Origin: an uncultured Lachnospiraceae bacterium
GTDB lineage: Bacteria > Bacillota > Clostridia > Lachnospirales > Lachnospiraceae
Reading direction: 5' to 3'
NCBI GenBank assembly: GCA_910588815.1
Contig: CAJUQY010000045.1
Coordinates: 1 to 22,828, forward strand
DNA length: 22,828 nucleotides
Shown piece after piece: positions 1 to 7,355 of the stretch. The notes under the pieces are model-generated. The model made no database searches. It was given only the letters and a program-made list of their open reading frames with translations, and was not told the origin of the DNA. Each line of letters opens with the position of its first letter. Within the stretch, counting starts at the first letter, position 1. The position numbers and the translations under genes were made by a program.

Positions 1-1418
1 AGGGCCAGCTCCGACATGTCCCCGGTTCCGATCACCAGGCCGCCGCTGCCGTTGGCAATATCCATGAGAACCTGGGTCCGTTCTCTGGCCTGGCTGTTCT
101 CATAGGTCACGGAATGATCCTCCGGGTCATGGCCGATGTCTTTAAAATGCAGTGCCACCGCCTCCCGGATATCCACCTCCCGAAGTCTGGCCCCCAGAAT
201 CTCCGTGAGGGAGCAGGCGTTGGCATAGGTCCGGTCCGTAGTCCCGAAACATGGCATGGTCACTGCCGTAATACACTCCCGGCCCAGTTTCAAAAGATCG
301 AAAGCCCTGGCAGTCACCAGAAGCGCCAGGGTGGAATCCAGGCCGCCGGAAATGCCCACCACCGCATTCTTACAGCCGGCATGAACCAGCCGTTTTTTAA
401 GGCCCATGGCCTGAATGGACAAAATCTCCTCACACCGCTTGTCCCGCTCTGCCTGATTTCCGGGCACAAAAGGGGCTGCGTCAATGAACCGCTCCAGATC
501 AAGGGGGGTTCTGTCCAGGGTAAATGTCACTTTCATGTAGCTTGTACTGTCAATGGGTCCGAATGTGGTCAGGCGCCTTCTCTCGTTCCGGAGGCGTTCC
601 AGATCCAGGTCGGCATAGATCAGCCCGCCTTTAAACCGCTCCGCCTCTTTTAAAAGCGTCCCGTTCTCGCAGATCAGGTTGTGGCCTGCAAACACCAGAT
701 CCGTGGAGGACTCTCCCTCTCCCGCATCCGCATAGACATAACCGCACACCAGTCTGGCAGACTGGCTTCCCACAAGCTCTCTCCGGTAGACATCCTTCCC
801 CGTAGTCTCGTCACTGGCGGAAGAATTGACGATTACCGTGGCTCCTGCCAGCGCATGGCGGTTTCCCGGCGGGTTCGGTACCCACATATCTTCACAGATC
901 TCGGCCCCGATCACCAGGCCCTCCATATTCATGCAGGAAAACAAAAGGTTCGTCCCCATGGGAACAAAGTCGGTCATTCCTCCTGAAAGTTCTACCTTTT
1001 CCATGACGGGAGTCCGGTTTCCGCCCTCGAAATGCCTGGCCTCATAAAATTCGGAATAATTGGGGATAGCGGTCTTGGGAACAAGTCCCAGAATTTGGCC
1101 GTCCTTTACGGCCGCCGCCACATTGTAAAGCTTCCCGTCCCGCATCCACGGAAGCCCTACGAAAATCAGCAGATCAAGATTCTTTGTGTGATCCGCAAGC
1201 ACCGAAAGCTCCCGCCTTGCGCTCTCCAGCAATGTATCCTGTAAAAACAGATCACTGCAGGTATAGCCGGTAAGGCAAAGCTCCGGAAACACCAGTACCT
1301 TCACCTGCCTGGCGGCCGCCTCCCTGCACAGCTCTTCGATTTGATTCCTGTTGTGGGCCGGATCGGCCACGCTCACGGACGGCGTGGCGGCCCCTACCCT
1401 GATAAAGCCCTGTTCCAT
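1..1418 (-). CDS. nadE: NAD+ synthetase, glutamine-dependent (partial, C-terminus beyond window)
   Basis: This enzyme converts nicotinic acid adenine dinucleotide (NaAD) to NAD+ using ATP and ammonia taken from glutamine, the last step of cytosolic NAD synthesis. The N-terminal nitrilase-type glutaminase domain is complete, with the expected catalytic triad at E46 (FPELCLTGY), K115 (VPKTAIPNYSEFYE) and C175 (GAEICEDMW). The synthetase domain follows, with its PP-loop SGGLDS at residues 357-362. About 472 residues lie in the window; the family is usually near 640, so roughly the last 170 residues are missing because the window ends, not because the gene is broken. The ATG at 1418 is preceded by a GGGAG-type ribosome binding site, and a near-consensus promoter lies about 60-85 bp upstream, so it is probably transcribed on its own. 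Confidence 0.95.
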   Translation of the reverse strand, partial: MEQGFIRVGAATPSVSVADPAHNRNQIEELCREAAARQVKVLVFPELCLTGYTCSDLFLQDTLLESARRELSVLADHTKNLDLLIFVGLPWMRDGKLYNVAAAVKDGQILGLVPKTAIPNYSEFYEARHFEGGNRTPVMEKVELSGGMTDFVPMGTNLLFSCMNMEGLVIGAEICEDMWVPNPPGNRHALAGATVIVNSSASDETTGKDVYRRELVGSQSARLVCGYVYADAGEGESSTDLVFAGHNLICENGTLLKEAERFKGGLIYADLDLERLRNERRRLTTFGPIDSTSYMKVTFTLDRTPLDLERFIDAAPFVPGNQAERDKRCEEILSIQAMGLKKRLVHAGCKNAVVGISGGLDSTLALLVTARAFDLLKLGRECITAVTMPCFGTTDRTYANACSLTEILGARLREVDIREAVALHFKDIGHDPEDHSVTYENSQARERTQVLMDIANGSGGLVIGTGDMSELA

Positions 1419-1475
1419 ATTCTTTTCTCCCTCGCAGATTCACTCGCTGTTCGCCCTTTGGGTTTCTTTTGTCCT

Positions 1476-1504
1476 ATTATAAAGTACCGGGGGGTAAAAA
1501 TCAA
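1476..1504 (-). promoter_or_regulatory. Sigma-A promoter for nadE
   Basis: On the minus strand a -35 box TTGATT (1499-1504) and a perfect -10 box TATAAT (1476-1481) are separated by exactly 17 bp. Transcription would start near 1469, giving a leader of about 50 nt before the nadE ATG. Sequence match only. Confidence 0.75.
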
Positions 1505-1603
1505 ACGGAAATGTGACGAACGAAAGCTGGCGGCTCTGTCTTAGTTTGTCGTGCGTCCCAGGCGTCCGGAAGACGAATGGGCGCCCCGGGACTGCCTGGC
1601 TTT

Positions 1604-2212
1604 TTATTTGGAAAGGGATGTGCCTCTCGTGAAGGGGGCCATATCGATGCGGATATAGTAGCCTCTGTCGTGTTTGCAGACGGGGCAAATTTCCGGCACC
1701 TTCTTGCCGGTATAAATGTGCCCGCAGTTTAGGCACATGTAGATTTCTTCCGTCTCCGTCTGAAACAGCTCGTTTTTCTCCATCAGCTCAGCGATCTGCC
1801 CGAACCGGTCTCCGTGGATCTTCTCAATCTGTGCAATCTGACGAAAGCTGGCGGCCACCGCCAGAAATCCCTCCTCCTGGGCCGTCTTTGCAAAAGCGGG
1901 ATATACGTTTTCGTACTCTTCGTATTCGTTGTGCCTGGCGGCCCGAAGAAGCGTCAGCGCATCGTCATAGACCTCGATGGGATAAGTCCCGTCAATTTCC
2001 AGATTTTCCCCGTTAAGCTCCTTTAAATGCTTATAAAAAATTTCCGCGTGTTCTTTCTCCTGATCTGCCGTAAACAAAAAAATCTGCTGGATTGCCTGCA
2101 GTTTCAGTTCCTTTGCCTTCCCCGCCGCCATGGTGTAACGGTTTCTGGCCTGGCTCTCCCCTGCAAACGCCCGAAGCAGATTTTTTCTTGTCTCGCTTTC
2201 CCTCAAATTCAT
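1604..2212 (-). CDS. rbr: Rubrerythrin
   Basis: Cytosolic non-haem diiron protein that reduces hydrogen peroxide in anaerobes, taking electrons through its rubredoxin-like iron site. The 202-residue protein has the ferritin-like four-helix domain first, with candidate diiron ligands E19, the ExxH pair E52/H55, the E96-E99 region and the second ExxH pair E130/H133. A C-terminal rubredoxin-like domain follows, with Cys pairs C160/C163 and C176/C179. The ATG has an ideal AGGAGG site 7-8 nt upstream. The gene sits 66 bp after the GNAT gene on the same strand. A tail of about 20 residues (GYYIRIDMAPF and beyond) follows the last Cys pair, a little longer than in the classic Desulfovibrio protein. 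Confidence 0.95.
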   Translation of the reverse strand: MNLRESETRKNLLRAFAGESQARNRYTMAAGKAKELKLQAIQQIFLFTADQEKEHAEIFYKHLKELNGENLEIDGTYPIEVYDDALTLLRAARHNEYEEYENVYPAFAKTAQEEGFLAVAASFRQIAQIEKIHGDRFGQIAELMEKNELFQTETEEIYMCLNCGHIYTGKKVPEICPVCKHDRGYYIRIDMAPFTRGTSLSK

Positions 2213-2278
2213 CTCGCAAACCTCCTGGGTTCTAAAAATAGTTGGATTCCCTCCCAGTATGCGCCAGATGTGAGAAAA

Positions 2279-2767
2279 TTATTCCTCAGAGAGCTTTGCG
2301 ATCCCATCTTCCGTCAAACGGTATACGGTCCACTCGCTCATGGCTTCCGCCCCCAGAGAATAGTAAAACTGAACGCCGGACTCGTTCCAGTTCAGGCAGC
2401 TCCATTCCATCCGGCCATAGCCCCGTTCCTTTGCGATCCCCGCCAGTTTCTTAAATATTGCCGTGCCGACTCCTCTGCCCCGTTTCTCCGGACGGATAAA
2501 GAGGTCTTCCAGATACATCCCGCTCTTTCCGAGAAAGGTGGAAAAGTTGTGGAAAAACAGGGCGAAGCCGATCTCTTCCCCGTCTTCCATGGCAAACAGC
2601 ACCTCCGCTCTCTTTTTCTCAAAAAGCTCTCTCCGAAGGGATTCCTCCGTGGCCGTCACCTGATCCGACATTTCTTCGTACTCTGCCAGCTCCTTTATGA
2701 ACCGCAGCACCAAAGCCGCATCTGCCTCTCCTGCAAAACGAAATTCCAACTTTGGTTTCTCATCCAT
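2279..2767 (-). CDS. GNAT N-acetyltransferase, diamine/thialysine acetyltransferase-like
   Basis: A 162-residue single-domain GNAT that should transfer acetyl from acetyl-CoA to a small amine. The acetyl-CoA pyrophosphate loop is R96-G-R-G-V-G101, just after the strand YLEDLFIRP. The flanking words FFHNFSTFLGK, WNESGVQFYYSLGA and EWTVYRLT are typical of the spermidine/spermine and thialysine N-acetyltransferase branch (SAT-like), so a polyamine or lysine analogue is the likeliest substrate; this is a family inference. The ATG follows an AAGGAG site. The upstream neighbour is an unrecognised gene 40 bp away and the downstream neighbour is rubrerythrin; no promoter was seen in either gap, so co-transcription is possible. 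Confidence 0.88.
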   Translation of the reverse strand: MDEKPKLEFRFAGEADAALVLRFIKELAEYEEMSDQVTATEESLRRELFEKKRAEVLFAMEDGEEIGFALFFHNFSTFLGKSGMYLEDLFIRPEKRGRGVGTAIFKKLAGIAKERGYGRMEWSCLNWNESGVQFYYSLGAEAMSEWTVYRLTEDGIAKLSEE

Positions 2768-2807
2768 ATTTTCTCTCCTTATTTCAATATTGCACTACCT
2801 GTCAGTA

Positions 2808-3224
2808 TTAACAGTCCAGCTTTCCGAACATTTTGGAGATATCGCTTATGCTTCCTCTCACATACTGCATGACAAAATCCTTCATTTCTGATTTTGCCTG
2901 TTCACTCATCTCTTCCAGAAACGCTTCGTTTTCTCTGCGCCGTTCCTGTTCCTCCTTAAATGCCTGCCGCACTTCTGCGACCTGACTCTCCGGATCGGCC
3001 ACTCCATAGAAATTGTTGTGGATCTGCCTGCAGCGGACCTGTCTTTTCACACTTTCCTTCCCCTCTTTGAAGATTTCCAGCTTCACCACCGGCATGTCAG
3101 AATAAAGCTCCCCGGAGGCTTTCTCCGCCGTGGGCCTTAACTTTTTATCCGCTGTTGACGCATGTGCCTGAAGCTGCTTCATCGTCCCGATCGCCCGACT
3201 ATAATCACCGATCCGAACACTCAT
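2808..3224 (-). CDS. Hypothetical protein, 138 residues, charged C-terminal helix
   Basis: I do not recognise this protein. The chosen ATG at 3224 (MSVRIGDYSRAIG) is preceded by GGGAGGGGG, a strong ribosome binding site; an alternative in-frame ATG at 3290 has none. There is no signal peptide or membrane segment, so it is probably cytosolic. The second half is rich in Glu, Lys, Arg and Gln without proline (about residues 78-122) and should form a long amphipathic helix or coiled coil, which suggests a structural or partner-binding role. It lies 85 bp downstream of the short-chain dehydrogenase and 40 bp upstream of the acetyltransferase gene, same strand. Confidence 0.7.
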   Translation of the reverse strand: MSVRIGDYSRAIGTMKQLQAHASTADKKLRPTAEKASGELYSDMPVVKLEIFKEGKESVKRQVRCRQIHNNFYGVADPESQVAEVRQAFKEEQERRRENEAFLEEMSEQAKSEMKDFVMQYVRGSISDISKMFGKLDC

Positions 3225-3309
3225 AATCGGTTCCCCCTCCCGAAATTGTTTTCCCTGCAGTTTACCGCCTTGCTCCGTGCCAAAAGCCACGCTGGACCGA
3301 CTCGTCCGG

Positions 3310-4068
3310 TCAGCAAATACTCAGGCCGCCGTCCACCACAAGGTTGTGCCCGTTGATCATCTGGGCGCCGTCACTGGCAAGGAATGCAGCGGCGGCGGCA
3401 ATCTCGTCCATCTCCCCGAACCTCCCCACCGGCATCCGGGCCAGACGCTTTTCGGCCCGCTCACCCACCCAGTATGCTCTGGACATGGGAGTCATCACAA
3501 CCGTCGGCGAGATTGCGTTGCTGGTAATGCCGTATTTCCCCCATTCCAGCGCCAGTGTCCTGGTCACGGACAAAAGCCCTGCCTTGCTGGCAGAATACGC
3601 CAGATGATTTTCCACGGCGCTGATCCCTGCGTCGGAAGCAATGTTGATGATCCGTCCGCCTCTTCCTGATGCGATCATAACCTTTCCAACCTCCTGGGCC
3701 AGAAAAAACGCCGATTCCAGATTGACATTCAGCACATTGCGCACCTCTTCCTCTGAAATCTCCGCCGCCGGTACACCGGAACCGATCCCTGCGCAGTTGA
3801 CCAGAATGTCGATGGTTCCGTACTCCTCTGCAATCTCCCCTACCACCTTTCTCATGGCCGGTCGATCCGTAAGCTCCAGCACCTTCCCTGCCACGCCAAG
3901 CTCCTTCGCCGTCTCATCCACCTTCCTGCGCCCCAGGATAATGACCTTTGCGCCGCGGTATGCCATCACCTCAGCAATGGACTTTCCGATTCCGCTGGTC
4001 CCTCCGCTGATCACCGCCACCTTATCGGTCAAAAGCAGGTCATAACTGAATTTCTTATATTCGCTCAT
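3310..4068 (-). CDS. SDR family oxidoreductase
   Basis: A 252-residue classical short-chain dehydrogenase, probably a cytosolic NAD(P)-dependent alcohol or sugar-type oxidoreductase. The nucleotide-binding glycine motif GGTSGIG is at residues 22-28, NCAG at 91-94, and the catalytic Ser-Tyr-Lys set is S145, Y158 and K162 (AYSASK). The length is normal. The overall pattern resembles gluconate 5-dehydrogenase or 3-oxoacyl reductase-like SDRs, but the substrate cannot be read from sequence. The ATG at 4068 is 5 nt after GGAGG; an upstream in-frame TTG at 4080 overlaps that site and is less likely. Confidence 0.92.
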   Translation of the reverse strand: MSEYKKFSYDLLLTDKVAVISGGTSGIGKSIAEVMAYRGAKVIILGRRKVDETAKELGVAGKVLELTDRPAMRKVVGEIAEEYGTIDILVNCAGIGSGVPAAEISEEEVRNVLNVNLESAFFLAQEVGKVMIASGRGGRIINIASDAGISAVENHLAYSASKAGLLSVTRTLALEWGKYGITSNAISPTVVMTPMSRAYWVGERAEKRLARMPVGRFGEMDEIAAAAAFLASDGAQMINGHNLVVDGGLSIC

Positions 4069-4096
4069 TGCTTCCTCCAATCAAAGCCTTTCCTCC

Positions 4097-4105
4097 ATTG
4101 TACCA
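4097..4105 (-). promoter_or_regulatory. Extended -10 promoter candidate for the SDR gene
   Basis: On the minus strand TGG-TACAAT matches the extended -10 pattern TGn-TATAAT, with no good -35 box at 16-18 bp. A start near 4090 would leave a leader of about 22 nt holding the GGAGG site. Moderate support only. Confidence 0.45.
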
Positions 4106-4128
4106 TAAATGCAAAACAGTGGCTATTC

Positions 4129-4170
4129 AAAAAAATAAAAAACAGAAGAATAAAAACGTTAGGTTTCTGT
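4129..4170 (-). terminator. Weak intrinsic terminator after the NorD-like VWA gene
   Basis: On the minus strand, starting at the stop codon, ACAGAA (pairing 4165-4170 with 4142-4147) can form a 6-bp stem with a 17-nt loop, followed at once by TTTTTTATTTTTTT. The stem is short and AT-rich, but the T tract is long and the position between two genes fits. Confidence 0.4.
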
Positions 4171-5945
4171 CACTCTTCCCTGTCCATCTGCCTTTTTAAA
4201 TACCTTCCCACCACGTTGGAAAAGTTGGAGATGTCCCGGATGTAAGCGAAATCTTTCCCGAAGATCTTTTTCTCTGCCGGCAGATCGTTTTCTCTCCCGG
4301 CGAACACGCCGAGGACAGAGACTCCCATGCTTCTGGCATGACGGACCTCCCTGGCCGTATCCAGGACCGCATATTCTCCGCCGTAGGAGCGGGGATTTTT
4401 GCTGTTTGGCCGGTTGACAATGATGTCGTTGGGACGGCCGTCACTGAGCACAATCAAAATCTTATTTTCTTCTTCCCTGGAAAGAAGCCCGTCCACGGCG
4501 GCCCGGACTGCCAGGCCATCCCGGTTGTTGGAGGAGGTCATGTATTCCATGATGTTTTTATCCGCCGCCCCCTCCTCGTCGTAATCCCGGAACCTGTGGA
4601 GAATGGTGTAATCCCAAAAGCTGCAAAAGCTCATGACCCGATGGGGAAGCCCCGCATTGCTTAAGGCCCGGCTGATGATGTAGCCCTGCAGGGCCACCTT
4701 GGGCTGGCGTCCCCGCTGGGAACCGCTGGCGTCAATCAGCACATCCACCACGAAATCCGAGGCATTCCGATTGAGATTTCTCATAAACAGCCTCCGATCC
4801 TCGGTCCTTCCCACCTTCCAGAGAAGATTCGGCGCCACCTGCCCGTAAGTATCCCGCACCTGCTCCCTCTCGCTCCTGCGGACAAGAGACTGCTTTAATA
4901 CGTCTGTCAAAATGGAAATGTTCTTTCTCGCCAGATTATGGTTCTGGGCGTAGACCCTGCGGTTCTGTTCTGCCTGCCTCAGTGCATACTGATACTGATA
5001 ATTGTTTTTCACCGGATTTCTAAGGATCCCTTCCGTAAAGTACAGACTGCAGTCTCCGTGGGCCCCCCGGCACAGCTTGTGATCCAGCCGCCGCCCCTCC
5101 AGCCTCCCCATATAGGATTTTCCAAAATTAAGTTCCACGTAGGAATACATTTTTTTCAAATCCTCTTCTGTGATCCGCACCACATGAGTTTTTCTCTCCC
5201 CGGCTTTCCGCTTTTCCTTTTCTGCCTCTTCGGAATCGGTCCGCATCATGCTCCTGGAAACCCGTCTCATGTATTCTTCAAAGCTTTCTTCGGAAGCGTC
5301 CTCTTTCAGGAAATCCTTCCATCCGTACTCGGCCAGTTCTTCCAATGTGACAGAAAGAACCTCCTCCAAGTTTCCCTGCTTCGCCTCAAAGGTATTGTCC
5401 AGGAGATTGTTATAAAGCCCGTCCACCACCCGGATTAAGGCCATGGTCTCTCCTGCGTTTTCCAGGCTCTCCACCCTCTCTGCCGCCTCCGACAGCTTTT
5501 TTGTGGTTCGATGGGAGGGGTCCAGCGCCCGCTTCATCACTGTAAGTTTTAACATCCCTGTCAAAGATTCCGTCAGCCGCCTGTACTCCAAATCCAAGGT
5601 GTCTGAAAATGCCCGCCGCCGTAAGATCGCCACCCCGCTCCGCTCCGACTCTGCCTGCCTGTGACAGGCCGCATCCACGCAGATCTGGGCCAGATTCATT
5701 AAATTCATCTCATCGGCCCCCAAAAACACTTTTTTCACCACGTAAAGCGCCAGGGCGTCCTTGTCAAAATATTTCGCAAAGGCTCCCTGTTTCACAGCAT
5801 CGTACAGGGAAATATACCGGGACTTCCGGAAGGACTCCAGATCCAGTGTTACATCCAGTGAATAATCCCCGCTCACGGTCCACATCAAATTCCGAACCCG
5901 GTTGGCCGTCTCCATCTCCATTTCGTTTTCCATGTAATCCTTCAT
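4170..5945 (-). CDS. NorD/CobT-like VWA-domain protein, partner of the adjacent MoxR ATPase
   Basis: A 591-residue soluble protein ending in a von Willebrand factor A domain. The metal-ion-dependent adhesion site begins with DASGS (405-409) and continues with the NNRDG loop (473-477) and SDGRPND (501-507), the arrangement seen in NorD and CobT-type proteins. The N-terminal 390 residues are mostly charged helices without membrane segments. Relatives work with a MoxR/CbbQ/NorQ AAA+ ATPase to insert metal into, or remodel, a target metalloenzyme (NO reductase, Rubisco, cobaltochelatase). A MoxR gene lies 117 bp upstream on the same strand, so this pair should work together. The target is unknown; the nearby larBCE genes suggest a nickel-pincer enzyme, which is inference. 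In many clostridial genomes such genes are labelled nitric oxide reductase activation protein, a name that should not be taken literally here. Confidence 0.88.
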   Translation of the reverse strand: MKDYMENEMEMETANRVRNLMWTVSGDYSLDVTLDLESFRKSRYISLYDAVKQGAFAKYFDKDALALYVVKKVFLGADEMNLMNLAQICVDAACHRQAESERSGVAILRRRAFSDTLDLEYRRLTESLTGMLKLTVMKRALDPSHRTTKKLSEAAERVESLENAGETMALIRVVDGLYNNLLDNTFEAKQGNLEEVLSVTLEELAEYGWKDFLKEDASEESFEEYMRRVSRSMMRTDSEEAEKEKRKAGERKTHVVRITEEDLKKMYSYVELNFGKSYMGRLEGRRLDHKLCRGAHGDCSLYFTEGILRNPVKNNYQYQYALRQAEQNRRVYAQNHNLARKNISILTDVLKQSLVRRSEREQVRDTYGQVAPNLLWKVGRTEDRRLFMRNLNRNASDFVVDVLIDASGSQRGRQPKVALQGYIISRALSNAGLPHRVMSFCSFWDYTILHRFRDYDEEGAADKNIMEYMTSSNNRDGLAVRAAVDGLLSREEENKILIVLSDGRPNDIIVNRPNSKNPRSYGGEYAVLDTAREVRHARSMGVSVLGVFAGRENDLPAEKKIFGKDFAYIRDISNFSNVVGRYLKRQMDREE

Positions 5946-6030
5946 CGCTGTCCCACCGCCACTTCTGCATTCTTCCCGCTAATCAAAACGCCGTTTCCGC
6001 AGGTCGTCCCAATCCTCTTTCTCTAATCCT

Positions 6031-6054
6031 GCGGCAGACGTTCTTTGCTGCCGC
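6031..6054. other. Stem-loop between MoxR and VWA genes
   Basis: A perfect 7-bp inverted repeat, GCGGCAG (6031-6037) with CTGCCGC (6048-6054), loop of 10 nt. No T tract follows on the minus strand, so it is not a standard terminator. It could act as an RNA processing or stability element in the operon message, which is inference. Confidence 0.5.
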
Positions 6055-6062
6055 TTTGTCAC

Positions 6063-6986
6063 CTATGCGCCAAACACGTCTCCCGATGTCCAGTCGTCCG
6101 GGATTCTGGTCATCACCACGTCCCCGATGATCTCCTTCTCAAAGATGTCAAAAGTCTTGTTGGTGATGCCCATCTTCACCGCCAGGGCGGGCCTAAGGCC
6201 GCTGCGGATGGTTTTCATGGCGGCCAGAAGGCCTCGAAGATCCAGCGGCCTCGTGGTAATTTCTCCGTTGAATGCCTTTAGCTGCAGATCCAGGAACAAT
6301 CCCGCAAACTGTTCCATAACCTTCTCTTTTCCGTCTGGAAATGTCACCTTAAAAATCTTAAGAAGCGTTTCTTCGTCCACCGGCGGCATGTCGATGACGA
6401 GAAACCTGGAAACCAGAGCTTCATTCAGTTCCCTTGTCCCTGCATACCCATAGTTCATGGTGGCGATAAAGCGGGCTGCCGGGTGGAGATCCAGCTTCCC
6501 GTATCCCGGCACCTCAATGACCCGGCGAAAATCCAAGGTGGCGTGGAGCACCGACACCGCATCATTTTTCGCCATATTGATCTCGTCCAGCACGCCGAAA
6601 CCTCCGTATTTTGCACACTGATACACCGGCCCCTGTCTGAGTTTCACTTCATTGTCCACAAAGGTATCCGTCCCGATCAGAGAACTGCTGTCCGTATTGA
6701 CATGGAAGGAAATATTGTAGGCCGGCCTTCCGAAAATCCAGGCCAGATTTTCCGCCAGCACATTCTTTCCGGTAGCCTTGGAACCGGAAAGAAGAAGATT
6801 TTCCCCCTGCAAAAGCCCGGCGACAGCCTGCTCCAAAATTTCCTTTCCGTAAAACGGAATAAACGGCGCCGCCACCCGTCCCCGCTCACTTTCCGCCACC
6901 GGATAACGATTCCTGAAGGCTTCCACCTCCGCAATCAGCCCTGCGTCCACACCCTGCTCCCGCAAAATTTCCGTTCCCTCTGACAT
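6063..6986 (-). CDS. MoxR/NorQ-family AAA+ ATPase (first copy)
   Basis: A 307-residue AAA+ ATPase of the MoxR/CbbQ/NorQ group, expected to form a hexameric ring that couples ATP hydrolysis to remodelling through its VWA partner. The Walker A motif is GSKATGKN (68-75), with Asn where Thr or Ser is usual; Walker B is GVLDE (131-135), sensor 1 is ATMN (175-178), and the arginine finger candidate is R194 in ALVSRF. The ATG at 6986 is 9 nt after AAAGGA; an in-frame ATG at 7007 lacks a binding site. The gene is followed 117 bp later by the NorD-like VWA gene and preceded by a 250-bp inverted repeat that separates it from larB. Confidence 0.9.
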   Translation of the reverse strand: MSEGTEILREQGVDAGLIAEVEAFRNRYPVAESERGRVAAPFIPFYGKEILEQAVAGLLQGENLLLSGSKATGKNVLAENLAWIFGRPAYNISFHVNTDSSSLIGTDTFVDNEVKLRQGPVYQCAKYGGFGVLDEINMAKNDAVSVLHATLDFRRVIEVPGYGKLDLHPAARFIATMNYGYAGTRELNEALVSRFLVIDMPPVDEETLLKIFKVTFPDGKEKVMEQFAGLFLDLQLKAFNGEITTRPLDLRGLLAAMKTIRSGLRPALAVKMGITNKTFDIFEKEIIGDVVMTRIPDDWTSGDVFGA

Positions 6987-7105
6987 CTCCCAATTTCCTT
7001 TCCACATGATATTGTCTGTTACCGGCCAAAATATATGATTGTATTTGAGGCATACCCAGAGAGCATATTGTCAAACAATTTTCTCTCTGCGAAATCCATC
7101 TCCCA

Positions 7106-7355
7106 GGAAGAAGGACGGCCGCTTTTCCCGTCGGTCCACCGGGGAGCGGCCGCCAGCTTCTCCTAAGCAGACGATAGGAGGTTTGGACGGTTTTCCGAGC
7201 ATAGCGCAGGCAATTTTCGCCGGCCCGATTTGATGGAGGCAAAATTGCCTGCAATAGGCGGCGCAGGAAAATCATCCAAGCCGAACGTGTCTGCGTGGAA
7301 AAGCTGGCGGCCGGCCCCGGAACAGTGCGCCTCAAAAAGCGGCCGGCCTTCTTCC
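7106..7355. repeat. Long imperfect inverted repeat (about 250 bp) overlapping the larB 3' end
   Basis: The left arm (about 7106-7221) and the right arm (about 7235-7355) are reverse complements over most of their length. Matching blocks include GGAAGAAGG-CGGCCGCTTTT at the outer ends, CCGGGG, CGGCCGCCAGCTT, GCAGAC, TTGGA and TTTTCC. The innermost block is a perfect 12-bp pair, GCAGGCAATTTT (7206-7217) with AAAATTGCCTGC (7241-7252). The right arm runs through the larB stop codon and encodes the last residues of LarB. There is no reading frame of note inside. A CTCCC copy lies just outside each end (7100-7104 and 7360-7364), a possible target duplication. It may be a MITE-like insertion or a large RNA hairpin in the operon transcript. 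Confidence 0.8.

Noticed and set aside
1..1418. nadE as a truncated pseudogene
   Set aside because: The frame runs open to the window edge; the missing C-terminus is outside the window.
1558..1599. Hairpin CCAGGC/GCCTGG after the rubrerythrin gene as a terminator
   Set aside because: The 6-bp stem with a long loop is not followed by a T tract on the minus strand, so it does not qualify as an intrinsic terminator.
4170..6986. True nitric oxide reductase activation genes (norQ/norD)
   Set aside because: No nitric oxide reductase structural genes are nearby and the flanking genes are for NPN synthesis; only family-level similarity is supported.
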